A stretch of DNA of 14,082 bases, taken from an uncultured Clostridia bacterium (GTDB lineage: Bacteria; Bacillota_A; Clostridia; Christensenellales; Aristaeellaceae). Position numbers and translations under genes: made by a program. The DNA lies in the NCBI GenBank assembly GCA_947166205.1, contig CAMVDI010000026.1, positions 1 to 14,082 on the forward strand. The letters are read 5' to 3'. Below, one piece after another: positions 1 to 6,486 of the stretch. The notes beneath the pieces were generated by a model that was given only the letters and a program-made list of their open reading frames with translations, ran no database searches and was not told the origin of the DNA. Numbering within the stretch: the stretch's first letter is position 1; each line of letters begins with the position of its first letter.

Positions 1-527
1 GCGAGCTCTGGGGCGTGGCGGACCGGACGGATTATGACCTGACCCAGCATCAGAACCATTCCGGGAAGACCATGGAGTATCTGGATCCCGTCACCAATGA
101 GAAGTACATTCCCTACTGCATCGAGCCCTCCCTGGGGGTGGACCGGATGCTGCTGGCCTTCCTCTGCAACGCCTATGAGGAGCAGGAGCTGGAGGGAGGA
201 GACGTGCGCAACGTGCTGCATCTTCATCCCGCCCTGGCCCCCTACAAGGCCGCGGTGCTCCCCCTGCAGAAGAACAAGCTCGGCGCCCTGGCCTCTGAGA
301 TCCACGCGGAGCTGACCAAATACTTCCCCGTGGAGTACGACGAAACCGGTTCCATCGGCAAGCGCTACCGCCGCCAGGACGAGATCGGAACGCCCTTCTC
401 CATCTGCGTGGACTTTGATACCGAATCCACCCAGTCCGTCACGATCCGGGACCGGGATACCATGGAGCAGGTCCGCGTGCCCCTGACGGAGGTCCGGGGC
501 TGGATCGAGGAGCGCATGCGCTTCTGA
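1..527 (+). CDS. glyQS: glycyl-tRNA synthetase, single-chain type, C-terminal part (5' end cut by window)
   Basis: Class II aminoacyl-tRNA synthetase that charges tRNA-Gly with glycine in the cytoplasm. The reading frame is open from the window edge ([13 protein letters not shown] begins at base 3), so the GTG at 15 is an internal Val codon and not a start. Visible parts are the class II motif 3 region ([14 protein letters not shown], bases about 123-164) with its Arg, then the anticodon-binding domain beginning [17 protein letters not shown] and continuing through the [21 protein letters not shown] segment typical of the homodimeric enzyme, as opposed to the alpha2beta2 type. The C-terminal end looks complete, with a TGA stop. 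The next gene follows 87 bases later on the same strand. The family assignment is firm; the catalytic core lies outside the window and cannot be judged. Confidence 0.96.
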   Translation, partial: ELWGVADRTDYDLTQHQNHSGKTMEYLDPVTNEKYIPYCIEPSLGVDRMLLAFLCNAYEEQELEGGDVRNVLHLHPALAPYKAAVLPLQKNKLGALASEIHAELTKYFPVEYDETGSIGKRYRRQDEIGTPFSICVDFDTESTQSVTIRDRDTMEQVRVPLTEVRGWIEERMRF

Positions 528-538
528 TTCCCATCCGG

Positions 539-566
539 CGCGGAAAAGGGGAATCCCCTTCCCGCG
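539..566 (+). other. GC-rich hairpin after glyQS
   Basis: Twelve bases after the glyQS stop, bases 539-543 (CGCGG) pair with 562-566, and 546-551 (AAGGGG) pair with 555-560 around a 3-base loop, with a small asymmetric internal loop. No U-run follows, so it does not fit a classical intrinsic terminator. It could be a transcript-end stabiliser or a weak attenuating structure ahead of the HPt gene. Confidence 0.4.
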
Positions 567-614
567 GCGGAATGAAGTACCCGGTCAGCCGGTTCAGAAA
601 GGAAGCCTGATACG

Positions 615-959
615 ATGCTTACGCTGGATGCGCTGCGGGCCTACGGCGCCGATGTGGATGACGGCCTGAAGCGCTGCATGAATATGGAAGCCTTCTATCT
701 GAAGCTGGTGGGTTCCCTGCGGGGAAGCACCCGGGTGGAGGAGCTGGCCGAAGCGGTCGCCCGGAAGGATCTGGGCAGGGCCTTTGATCTGGCCCATTCC
801 CTCAAGGGCGTATACGCCAACCTTTCCCTGACCCCGATTCTCGGGCCGGTTTCAGAGATCACCGAGCTGCTTCGCGCCGGTACGGAGATGGATTATTCCC
901 CGCTCATGGCGGAGATTCTGGAGCAGAAAGCCCGGCTGGACGCCCTTCTCGAAGGCTGA
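615..959 (+). CDS. stand-alone histidine-phosphotransfer (HPt) domain protein
   Basis: A 114-residue protein made of a single HPt domain. The diagnostic motif A-H-S-L-K-G-V lies at residues 60-66, with His61 as the predicted phospho-acceptor and the family Lys and Gly following it. The rest is helical and fits the four-helix bundle of HPt domains, which relay phosphate between response-regulator receiver domains. The start is supported by AGAAAGGAAG at 596-605, about ten bases before the ATG. No histidine kinase or receiver gene lies in the window, so its partners are unknown and it is an orphan relay module here. It may be co-transcribed with glyQS through the hairpin at 539-566, since I saw no promoter in the 87-base gap. 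The family call rests on one clear motif plus length and helicity. Confidence 0.82.
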   Translation: MLTLDALRAYGADVDDGLKRCMNMEAFYLKLVGSLRGSTRVEELAEAVARKDLGRAFDLAHSLKGVYANLSLTPILGPVSEITELLRAGTEMDYSPLMAEILEQKARLDALLEG

Positions 960-990
960 AGGCTGAAAACAGAACAGACAGAACAAGGAT

Positions 991-1037
991 ACAGGACAGG
1001 GGGACGGTTCTTCTGAAGAACCGTCCCCCTGTCCTGT
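991..1037. repeat. perfect 47-base inverted repeat between convergent genes
   Basis: Bases 991-1013 are exactly complementary to 1015-1037, with one central unpaired base at 1014. The core of the left arm reads GGGGGACGGTTCTTC (999-1013). It lies between the HPt stop (959) and the birA stop (1073), where transcription converges. No T-run follows on either strand. It may act as a bidirectional transcript-end structure or be a dispersed palindromic (REP-like) element. I recall similar GGGGACGGTTCT cores between genes in other Bacillota, but cannot check that here. Confidence 0.85.
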
Positions 1038-1072
1038 TCCGTTCCCCTGCCCTTCTCCGGCTCCCCCGCGCT

Positions 1073-2059
1073 TCAGGCGCCGGGGCCGGCCTCCGGCCGG
1101 ATGCTGATTTCGCCGGAGCGGAGGGTTTCCTCCCGGCCGTCATCCAGCCGGACCCGGAGGGCGAAATCCCTCTCCAGGTCCAGCGCCAGGGCGGATACCG
1201 GTTCCGCCCCGGGCCGGAGAATCCGGATGCGCTGTCCCGGCACAAGGGAGCGCTGCCGGTATTTTTCAAAGATTTCTTCCGCCCCGGGATCTTCCGCGTA
1301 GGTCCACAGGCGGTTCAGAATCCCGGCGGCCAGGCGGTTCCGGAGATCCGGCGGCGGCGCGTCCCCGAAGACGGCCCCCGCGATGTCCCGGATCTCTTCG
1401 GGAAAGTCGTGGACGGGGATCCGGGTATTGATGCCGATTCCCACCACCACATAGCTCATCCCTCCGCTTTCCAGGTCCAGCCCGGCTTCCGTCAGGATTC
1501 CGCAGACCTTTCTTCCTTCCAGATACAGGTCGTTTACCCACTTGATTCCGGGCCGCGCCTCCCCCAGGGACTCCAGCGCCTCCGCCGCGGCCACCGCCGC
1601 GCAGGCGGTCAGCCGGATGGCCTGGGAGGCCTCCATCCGGGGCCGCAGCAGCAGGCTCAGATACAGTCCGGTTCCCGCCGGGGAATAGAAATCCCGGCCC
1701 AGGCGGCCTCTTCCGGCGGTCTGCTCCCCCGCGGCCAGGGCCAGCCCGGCGGGAGCGCCCTCCACGGCCATCTGCTTCAGCACGGTATTGGTGGATGTGA
1801 TGCTGGGAAACACCCGCACCTGCAGCTGCGGGTGGATCAGCCGGGACCGGATGTCTTCCCCGGAGAGCACGTCGCTGCGGGAGGAGAGCCGGTATCCCCG
1901 GCGGGGCAGGGAGTCGATGACATAGCCCTCCTCCCGGAGCTGCTCCACCGCCTTCCATACGGCGGTCCGGCTCAGGGCCTGCCCCGCCCCCAGCCGGGCC
2001 CCGGAAACGTATTCATCCGGATGTTCCCCCAAAGCCCGCAGCACAAGATCCTTCGTCAT
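1073..2059 (-). CDS. birA: bifunctional biotin operon repressor / biotin-[acetyl-CoA-carboxylase] ligase
   Basis: A 328-residue BirA that activates biotin to biotinyl-5'-AMP and attaches it to carrier proteins. With biotinyl-AMP bound it also represses biotin genes. Residues 1-60 form the winged helix-turn-helix (S-R-T-A-V-W-K-A-V-E-Q-L-R-E-E-G-Y at 30-46). The catalytic domain shows the biotinyl-AMP loop G-R-G-R-L-G-R at 116-122, K-W-V-N-D-L at 173-178 with the active-site Lys, and V-V-G-I-G-I-N at 205-211. The remainder, from about 270, fits the SH3-like C-terminal domain. The start is the ATG whose first bases overlap the bioY stop (ATGA), with GGAGGG upstream at 2068-2073; a longer frame reading back through bioY is spurious. 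The nearby BirA operator shows that the regulatory function is probably retained. Confidence 0.97.
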   Translation of the reverse strand: MTKDLVLRALGEHPDEYVSGARLGAGQALSRTAVWKAVEQLREEGYVIDSLPRRGYRLSSRSDVLSGEDIRSRLIHPQLQVRVFPSITSTNTVLKQMAVEGAPAGLALAAGEQTAGRGRLGRDFYSPAGTGLYLSLLLRPRMEASQAIRLTACAAVAAAEALESLGEARPGIKWVNDLYLEGRKVCGILTEAGLDLESGGMSYVVVGIGINTRIPVHDFPEEIRDIAGAVFGDAPPPDLRNRLAAGILNRLWTYAEDPGAEEIFEKYRQRSLVPGQRIRILRPGAEPVSALALDLERDFALRVRLDDGREETLRSGEISIRPEAGPGA

Positions 2060-2613
2060 GAAAACCGCCCTCCGGAAAGAATGGGATAAAGCCGCCGGGT
2101 CAGAACCGCGGCCAGAACCGTCTTCAGCGCATCCGGGATCAGAAAGGGAATCACGCACATGCTCAGCGCCTTTCCCAGAGAAACAGGATCGCCCTTCCCG
2201 GCGTAGCCGGCCATGAACCAGGCCGTCCCGAAGGCATAGCAGATCAGGATGCCCCCGGCCATGGAAATCAGCAGCACCGGAAGGCCGCGGCCCCACCGGT
2301 TCACCGCCAGCCCCACCGCCGCCGCCGTCAGCAGGAACCCCACCAGGTATCCCCCGGTGGGCCCCATCAGAGCGCCGGGCCCGCCCCGGAATCCGGAGAA
2401 GACCGGCAGGCCGATGGCGCCCAGCAGCAGGTACCCGGCCACGGAGATCATCCCCAGCCGAAGCCCCAGCAGGGCGGTCACAAGACAGACCGCGAAGGTC
2501 TGCAGGGTAAAGGGAATCCCCGCGGGAACCGAAATCCAGGAACAGACGGCGGTCAGGGCAATGCCCAGCGCCGTGTATGTCAGGTCTCTGACGGACAGGC
2601 GGGATACGGACAT
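2056..2613 (-). CDS. bioY: biotin ECF transporter S component BioY
   Basis: A 185-residue integral membrane protein with about six hydrophobic segments, the substrate-binding subunit of energy-coupling-factor biotin transporters. Family signatures are P-F-T-L-Q-T-F (34-40), L-L-G-A-I-G-L-P-V-F (63-72) leading into the Gly-rich G-G-P-G-A-L-M-G-P-T-G-G-Y segment (77-89), and P-F-L-I-P-D-A-L-K-T near the C-terminus (156-165). The start at 2613 follows a GGAGGA site directly upstream; an in-frame upstream Met at 2715 would add a non-hydrophobic leader overlapping the promoter and is unlikely. The gene ends in a 4-base overlap with birA, implying translational coupling. No ECF ATPase or T component is adjacent, so it probably uses a shared module encoded elsewhere. 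Expression should fall when biotin is sufficient, through the operator at 2727-2762. Confidence 0.96.
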   Translation of the reverse strand: MSVSRLSVRDLTYTALGIALTAVCSWISVPAGIPFTLQTFAVCLVTALLGLRLGMISVAGYLLLGAIGLPVFSGFRGGPGALMGPTGGYLVGFLLTAAAVGLAVNRWGRGLPVLLISMAGGILICYAFGTAWFMAGYAGKGDPVSLGKALSMCVIPFLIPDALKTVLAAVLTRRLYPILSGGRFS

Positions 2614-2705
2614 GGTGTTTCCTCCTCCGGGCGAAATAAAGGACGCTCCGCCTCCGGCGGATACCGGCGGACGGGCAGGGACCGGAAAGCGTTTTCCGGA
2701 GGAGA

Positions 2706-2734
2706 AGCATATCATCGGCGGAAGGAATTGTCAA
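2706..2734 (-). promoter_or_regulatory. bioY-birA promoter
   Basis: On the minus strand a perfect -35 TTGACA (2734-2729) is followed after exactly 17 bases by a -10 TATGCT (2711-2706). The -35 lies inside the left arm of the BirA operator, so bound BirA would block RNA polymerase. The predicted transcript starts about 85 bases upstream of the bioY ATG. Confidence 0.8.
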
Positions 2735-2762
2735 CCTGATTTCGTCCGTTCAGGTTGACAAT
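2727..2762. promoter_or_regulatory. BirA operator (biotin box)
   Basis: Perfect 13-base inverted repeat: ATTGTCAACCTGA at 2727-2739 and its complement at 2750-2762. Read as the known biotin box it is TTGTCAACC-N16-GGTTGACAA, close to the published consensus TTGTAAACC-N14/16-GGTTTACAA. It stands 114 bases upstream of the bioY start and overlaps the -35 box. Together with a DNA-binding BirA in the same operon this predicts biotin-dependent autorepression. Confidence 0.93.
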
Positions 2763-2791
2763 CCGGTTTCTCCCCGGAACGGACGGCCCAT

Positions 2792-2820
2792 TTGACAATT
2801 CCGCCCCAAAGAGCGATACT
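2792..2820 (+). promoter_or_regulatory. promoter of the lipid kinase gene
   Basis: Perfect -35 TTGACA at 2792-2797, a 17-base spacer, and -10 GATACT at 2815-2820 (4 of 6 bases). It points toward the gene starting at 2857, away from bioY. The octamer TTGACAAT here repeats the right arm of the BirA operator (2755-2762), 37 bases upstream. Confidence 0.7.
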
Positions 2821-2856
2821 GTGTCGGCTCCATATCAGAAAGCAGGAGGCTGGCCT

Positions 2857-3720
2857 ATGAGCAGGTACTGTATTCTCTTTAACCCGAAGGCGGGAAACAA
2901 CAACGGAACGGACGCCGCGCTGAAGCTGAAGGATCTGTATCCCGGGGATGAGCTGCGGTTTGAGGACATGACCGGGGTCACGGATTACGCGTCTTTTTTT
3001 TCGTCCCTTTCCGGGGATGAAACGCTGATCCTGGCCGGCGGGGACGGGACGCTGAATCGTTTTGTCAATGATACGGACGGTCTCCGGGGGGACCGGCCGG
3101 TCTGGTACTATCCCACAGGCAGCGGAAATGATTTCTGGAACGACCTGGACCTGAAGCCCGGCGGCAGGCCGGCGGAGATCTCCCGGTACCTGGCCCGGCT
3201 GCCCCGGGTCACGGTGAAGGGGGAAACCCGGCTCTTCATCAACGGCATCGGATACGGAATCGACGGATACTGCTGCGAGGTGGGGGACGAGCTTCGGAAA
3301 AAGACGGACAAGCCGATCAACTACACCCCCATCGCCCTGAAGGGGCTGCTGTTCCATTACCATCCCACCGACGCGGAGGTCACCGTGGACGGGGAGAAGC
3401 ACCGCTACACCCGGGTCTGGCTGGCGCCCACCATGATGGGAAGATTCTTCGGCGGCGGGATGATGCCCACCCCGAACCAGCGCCGGCTGAATCCCGAGGG
3501 CACCGTCAGCTGCATGGTCATGCATGACGGCCGCCGGTTTTCCACCCTTCTGATGTTTCCCTCCATCTTCAAGGGGAATCACCTCAGATACACGAAGAAG
3601 GTCAGCACCTTCCAGGGAAAGGAAGTCACCGTAAGGTTCAACAGGCCCACCGCCCTGCAGATCGACGGGGAAACGGTGCTGAACGTGACGGAGTACTCCG
3701 TCCGCTCCTGGAACGCCTGA
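2857..3720 (+). CDS. diacylglycerol kinase family lipid kinase (DagK/YegS type)
   Basis: A 287-residue protein of the DAGK catalytic family, which phosphorylates diacylglycerol or a related lipid with ATP at the inner membrane face. The nucleotide-binding motif G-G-D-G-T-L-N is at 61-67, and P-T-G-S-G-N-D-F at 86-93 matches the family PxGTGNDF motif. The N-terminal start I-L-F-N-P-K-A-G (6-13) is also typical. Length is close to the usual 290-310 residues. The start is the ATG at 2857 with AGGAGG at 2844-2849; the frame stays open further upstream, but that stretch covers the promoter. The exact lipid substrate cannot be read from the sequence. It is transcribed alone, divergently from bioY-birA and convergently with the M32 gene, with a hairpin terminator after it. 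Confidence 0.9.
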   Translation: MSRYCILFNPKAGNNNGTDAALKLKDLYPGDELRFEDMTGVTDYASFFSSLSGDETLILAGGDGTLNRFVNDTDGLRGDRPVWYYPTGSGNDFWNDLDLKPGGRPAEISRYLARLPRVTVKGETRLFINGIGYGIDGYCCEVGDELRKKTDKPINYTPIALKGLLFHYHPTDAEVTVDGEKHRYTRVWLAPTMMGRFFGGGMMPTPNQRRLNPEGTVSCMVMHDGRRFSTLLMFPSIFKGNHLRYTKKVSTFQGKEVTVRFNRPTALQIDGETVLNVTEYSVRSWNA

Positions 3721-3751
3721 GCGGACCCATTTCCCGGCAGGAGCGCCCGTG

Positions 3752-3792
3752 AAAAAAAAGCGGCGGACAGGAATCAGCCTGTCCGCCGCTTT
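3752..3792. terminator. bidirectional intrinsic terminator between convergent genes
   Basis: A perfect 15-base-pair stem, 3757-3771 against 3778-3792, around a 6-base loop (3772-3777). On the minus strand the stem is followed by eight T (complement of A at 3752-3759), a classic rho-independent terminator for the M32 gene. On the plus strand only TTT follows before GCTG, so termination of the lipid kinase transcript is likely but weaker. Confidence 0.92.
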
Positions 3793-3826
3793 GCTGTGCC
3801 GGAAAAAGCTTTCGGGATGAAGGGCC

Positions 3827-5329
3827 TTACACCCCGTACAGCTCCCTGCATTTTCCTTCCAGATAGTCCAGATAATACGCGGGATCAAAGGCGCCGCCGG
3901 CTGCCCTCTCCAGGATCTGTTCCGGCGTCAGCAGCTGTCCGTAGTGCCAGATATGCTCCCTGTTCCAGGCGTTCATGGGAGCGAAATCGCCCTTCTCCAC
4001 GGCTGAATCCACATCGACGGTTTCCTTCATCCGGGCCAGGAACTGGGCGCCGTAGGCGCTTCCCAGCGCGTAGGAGGGGAAGTATCCGATGGAGCCCGAG
4101 GACCAGTGGCTGTCCTGCAGCACGCCGTGCCTGTCATCCGGCACATCGATGCCCAGATACTCCCGGTACATCCGGTTCCAGGCTTCCGGCAGGTCATGCA
4201 CCTTCAGGTTTCCGTCCATCAGCTGCTTTTCCAGCTCATAGCGGATCATCACGTGCAGGGAATAGGTCACCTCGTCCGCTTCCGTCCGGATCAGGCTGGG
4301 CTGCACCCGGTTCACCGCCCGGTAGAAATCCTCCGCGGTGTATCCCTTCATCTGTTCCGGGAAAAGCTCCCGCAGCTTGGGGAACACGAAACGGCAGAAG
4401 CCCGCGCTCCGGCCGAGAATGTTCTCATAGAACCGGCTCTGGCTCTCATGGATGCCCATGGAGACGCCGCCGTCCAGCGCGGTCCAGACCAGATCCCGGT
4501 CGCATCCGGTTTCGTAGAGGGCGTGCCCACCCTCGTGGATCACGCTGAACATGGAATAGGAGACATCCTCCCGGTAATAGTGGGTGGTGATCCTTGTGTC
4601 CAGATGGCTTCCCAGGCTCGTGGTAAAGGGGTGCTCCGTGGTGGACAGGCCCACATGATCCGGATCCAGCCCGATCTTTTCCATCAGCCAGAGCGCCAGC
4701 TTTTCCTGGCCCGCCTCCGGAAAATCCCCCTTGATGCAGGCGTCGCTGAGCTGGGGCTTTTCCCCGCAGGCCCGGATCAGGGGCACCAGCCGCTCCCGCA
4801 GCAGGCTGAAAAACCGGTCGCAGATTTCCCGATTGATCCCGGGTTCATATTCGTTCAGCCAGAAATCGTAGGGATCCTTCTCCGGCTCGGCGTACCGGGC
4901 AAAACGGATCTTGCCCTCCACGATCTTTTCCAGATACGGCTCGAAGGCGGCAAAATCGCTTTCCTCCTTCGCCCTGTGCCACACGTCGGAGCTCTCGACG
5001 ATGAGCTTCTGCCAGGCGATGAATTCCTCCATGGGGATCTTCTGCATAAACCGGATATCCTTCAGCATCAGCTCCACCGTGCGCTTCTCCCGGTCCGAAA
5101 GCTCTGCCTTCCGGCTGTCCAGCTCCTCCAGCAGGGACACGGTCTCCTCCCCCGTGGCCAGGTTGTACATGACGCCGCTGAAAATGCCCATGGTATGCGC
5201 CCGGTTTTCCCCGGTTCCCCGGGGCGCCGTGGTATCCCCGTCATAATTGAGCAGCGTCATGGCATGCTCATACGCGCTCATTTTCTCCTGCAGCTCCTGC
5301 AGCCGGGCGCATGCGGTTTCCAGTTCCAT
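3827..5329 (-). CDS. M32 family metallocarboxypeptidase (carboxypeptidase Taq type)
   Basis: A 500-residue cytosolic zinc carboxypeptidase that removes C-terminal amino acids from peptides, at the usual M32 length. The zinc motif H-E-G-G-H is at 265-269 and the third-ligand helix M-G-I-H-E-S-Q-S-R-F at 291-300. The family-specific segments H-P-F-T-T-S (233-238) and D-R-H-G-V-L-Q-D-S-H-W-S-S-G-S-I-G-Y-F-P (399-418) are both intact, so it should be active. The protein has no signal peptide. The start at 5329 has GGAGG at 5341-5345, about eleven bases upstream. It is a single-gene transcript, with a promoter at 5428-5456 and the terminator at 3752-3792. The likely role is peptide turnover. Confidence 0.97.
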   Translation of the reverse strand: MELETACARLQELQEKMSAYEHAMTLLNYDGDTTAPRGTGENRAHTMGIFSGVMYNLATGEETVSLLEELDSRKAELSDREKRTVELMLKDIRFMQKIPMEEFIAWQKLIVESSDVWHRAKEESDFAAFEPYLEKIVEGKIRFARYAEPEKDPYDFWLNEYEPGINREICDRFFSLLRERLVPLIRACGEKPQLSDACIKGDFPEAGQEKLALWLMEKIGLDPDHVGLSTTEHPFTTSLGSHLDTRITTHYYREDVSYSMFSVIHEGGHALYETGCDRDLVWTALDGGVSMGIHESQSRFYENILGRSAGFCRFVFPKLRELFPEQMKGYTAEDFYRAVNRVQPSLIRTEADEVTYSLHVMIRYELEKQLMDGNLKVHDLPEAWNRMYREYLGIDVPDDRHGVLQDSHWSSGSIGYFPSYALGSAYGAQFLARMKETVDVDSAVEKGDFAPMNAWNREHIWHYGQLLTPEQILERAAGGAFDPAYYLDYLEGKCRELYGV

Positions 5330-5427
5330 CCTTGCTCACTCCTCCCGAAAAAACTCCGGGGCCGGCCGTCCGCCGCCCCGCGGCCGGGCGTTCCGTCCCC
5401 CTGCGTGAAATGAAATTCCTGCCGTGG

Positions 5428-5456
5428 ATTCTATCATATTCCCGGCGGAAGGGCAA
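5428..5456 (-). promoter_or_regulatory. promoter of the M32 carboxypeptidase gene
   Basis: On the minus strand, -35 TTGCCC (5456-5451), a 17-base spacer and -10 TAGAAT (5433-5428), 4 of 6 and 5 of 6 matches. It lies in the 152-base gap after the PAQR-family gene, giving an untranslated leader of roughly 90 bases. Apart from GC-rich sequence I saw nothing else in the gap. Confidence 0.65.
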
Positions 5457-5481
5457 CCTGGCGGAAGGCCCGCCGGCGCCG

Positions 5482-6486
5482 TCAGTACAGATACAGATAG
5501 ATCCCCAGCCACTGCAGCACGGCCCCGGCCAGCACGAAGAAGTGCCAGATGAAGTGGGCGCCCTTTCTTTTCAGCGCGAAGGGAATGATGCCCACCGTGT
5601 AGACCACGCCGCCCCCCAGCACCGTCAGGAACAGGGGCAGGTTGTTCCGGAGCATGCCCGGCAGGAAAACCAGCGCGCTCCACCCCAGAATGATATAGGC
5701 GGCGGTGTGCACCTTTTTCATCCGGGTCGGCCCGAAAACGGCGACAAAAACGATGCCGGTGAGGATGATCGCCCACTGAACCCCGCAGAGGATGAATCCC
5801 GCCTCATTTCCCCAGTGCACCAGCCAGATGGGCGTGAAGGTTCCGCCGATCAGCAGGTAAATGGACAGATAGTCGAAGCGCCTCCACAGCCTCTTGACGG
5901 CGCTGCCCCAGCGGAAGGAATGGTACAGGCAGCTCATCAGAAACAAAAGGATCAGGCAGATCCCGTAGACGATGCTGGCCAGGAGCTTGATGTCCGTATC
6001 GGACTTCAGGATCAGCAGCACCGTTCCGGCGATGCTGAACAGGGCTCCGACCCCGTGGGTCACCGCGTTGCCCACCTCCTCCAGCACGGACCGTTTCGGC
6101 GGCTCCTGCAGGGGCCGGGGCGGCCTCGCCGCTTCCTTCACGGCCTTCTCCACCGCCTTCTGTTCCCTTTCCGCGGCTTTCCGCGCCGCTTTCCCGGCCT
6201 TCCGCTCTTCCTTTTCGGCTTCCTTCCTCGCTTTTTCCTCCGCCTTTTCCGTCTTCCGTTCCGTCTCCTCCCGGGCTTTTCCGGCCTTCCGTTCCGCCTT
6301 CTCCCGGGCTTTTTCAGCCGCCTTCTGTTCCTTTTCGGCGGTCTTCCGCTCCTTCTCCGCGGCTTTCCGCGCCGCTTCCTCCGTCCGGGGCGCCGCCTTC
6401 TCCGTCTTCCGTTCCGCGTCCGGGGCTTCCCGCTCCGGTTCCCGCCGTTCCTCATCCCCGCGGATCAGCTGTTCTTCCTGTGCCAT
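5482..6486 (-). CDS. hemolysin III / PAQR family membrane protein with long charged N-terminal extension
   Basis: A 334-residue protein in two parts. Residues 1-about 130 are almost entirely Lys, Glu, Arg and Ala in repeated K-A-x-E-K-x-x-K patterns, predicted to be a long charged helix or coiled coil. Residues 131-334 are a complete seven-helix HlyIII/PAQR domain: T-H-G-V-G (143-147), S-C-L-Y-H (185-189), Asp205 in F-D-Y-L-S-I-Y, and H-F-I-W-H (311-315). These include the putative zinc-site residues His189, Asp205, His311 and His315. Bacterial members are usually about 210 residues, so the extension is additional. The ATG at 6486 has GGAGG twelve bases upstream (6503-6499) and overlaps the acetyltransferase gene by 35 bases; no later Met exists before the membrane domain. 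The family name is historical, and haemolytic activity should not be assumed. Confidence 0.9.
   Translation of the reverse strand: MAQEEQLIRGDEERREPEREAPDAERKTEKAAPRTEEAARKAAEKERKTAEKEQKAAEKAREKAERKAGKAREETERKTEKAEEKARKEAEKEERKAGKAARKAAEREQKAVEKAVKEAARPPRPLQEPPKRSVLEEVGNAVTHGVGALFSIAGTVLLILKSDTDIKLLASIVYGICLILLFLMSCLYHSFRWGSAVKRLWRRFDYLSIYLLIGGTFTPIWLVHWGNEAGFILCGVQWAIILTGIVFVAVFGPTRMKKVHTAAYIILGWSALVFLPGMLRNNLPLFLTVLGGGVVYTVGIIPFALKRKGAHFIWHFFVLAGAVLQWLGIYLYLY

Noticed and set aside
991..1037. Calling the long palindrome an intrinsic terminator
   Set aside because: The stem is ideal but neither strand has a T-run after it, so it was listed as a repeat with possible transcript-end function.
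1073..2734. A 553-residue minus-strand frame reading through bioY into birA
   Set aside because: Only the last 328 residues match BirA. The upstream part is an off-frame reading of bioY, which has its own strong signatures, and birA has a proper ATG with Shine-Dalgarno site at 2059.
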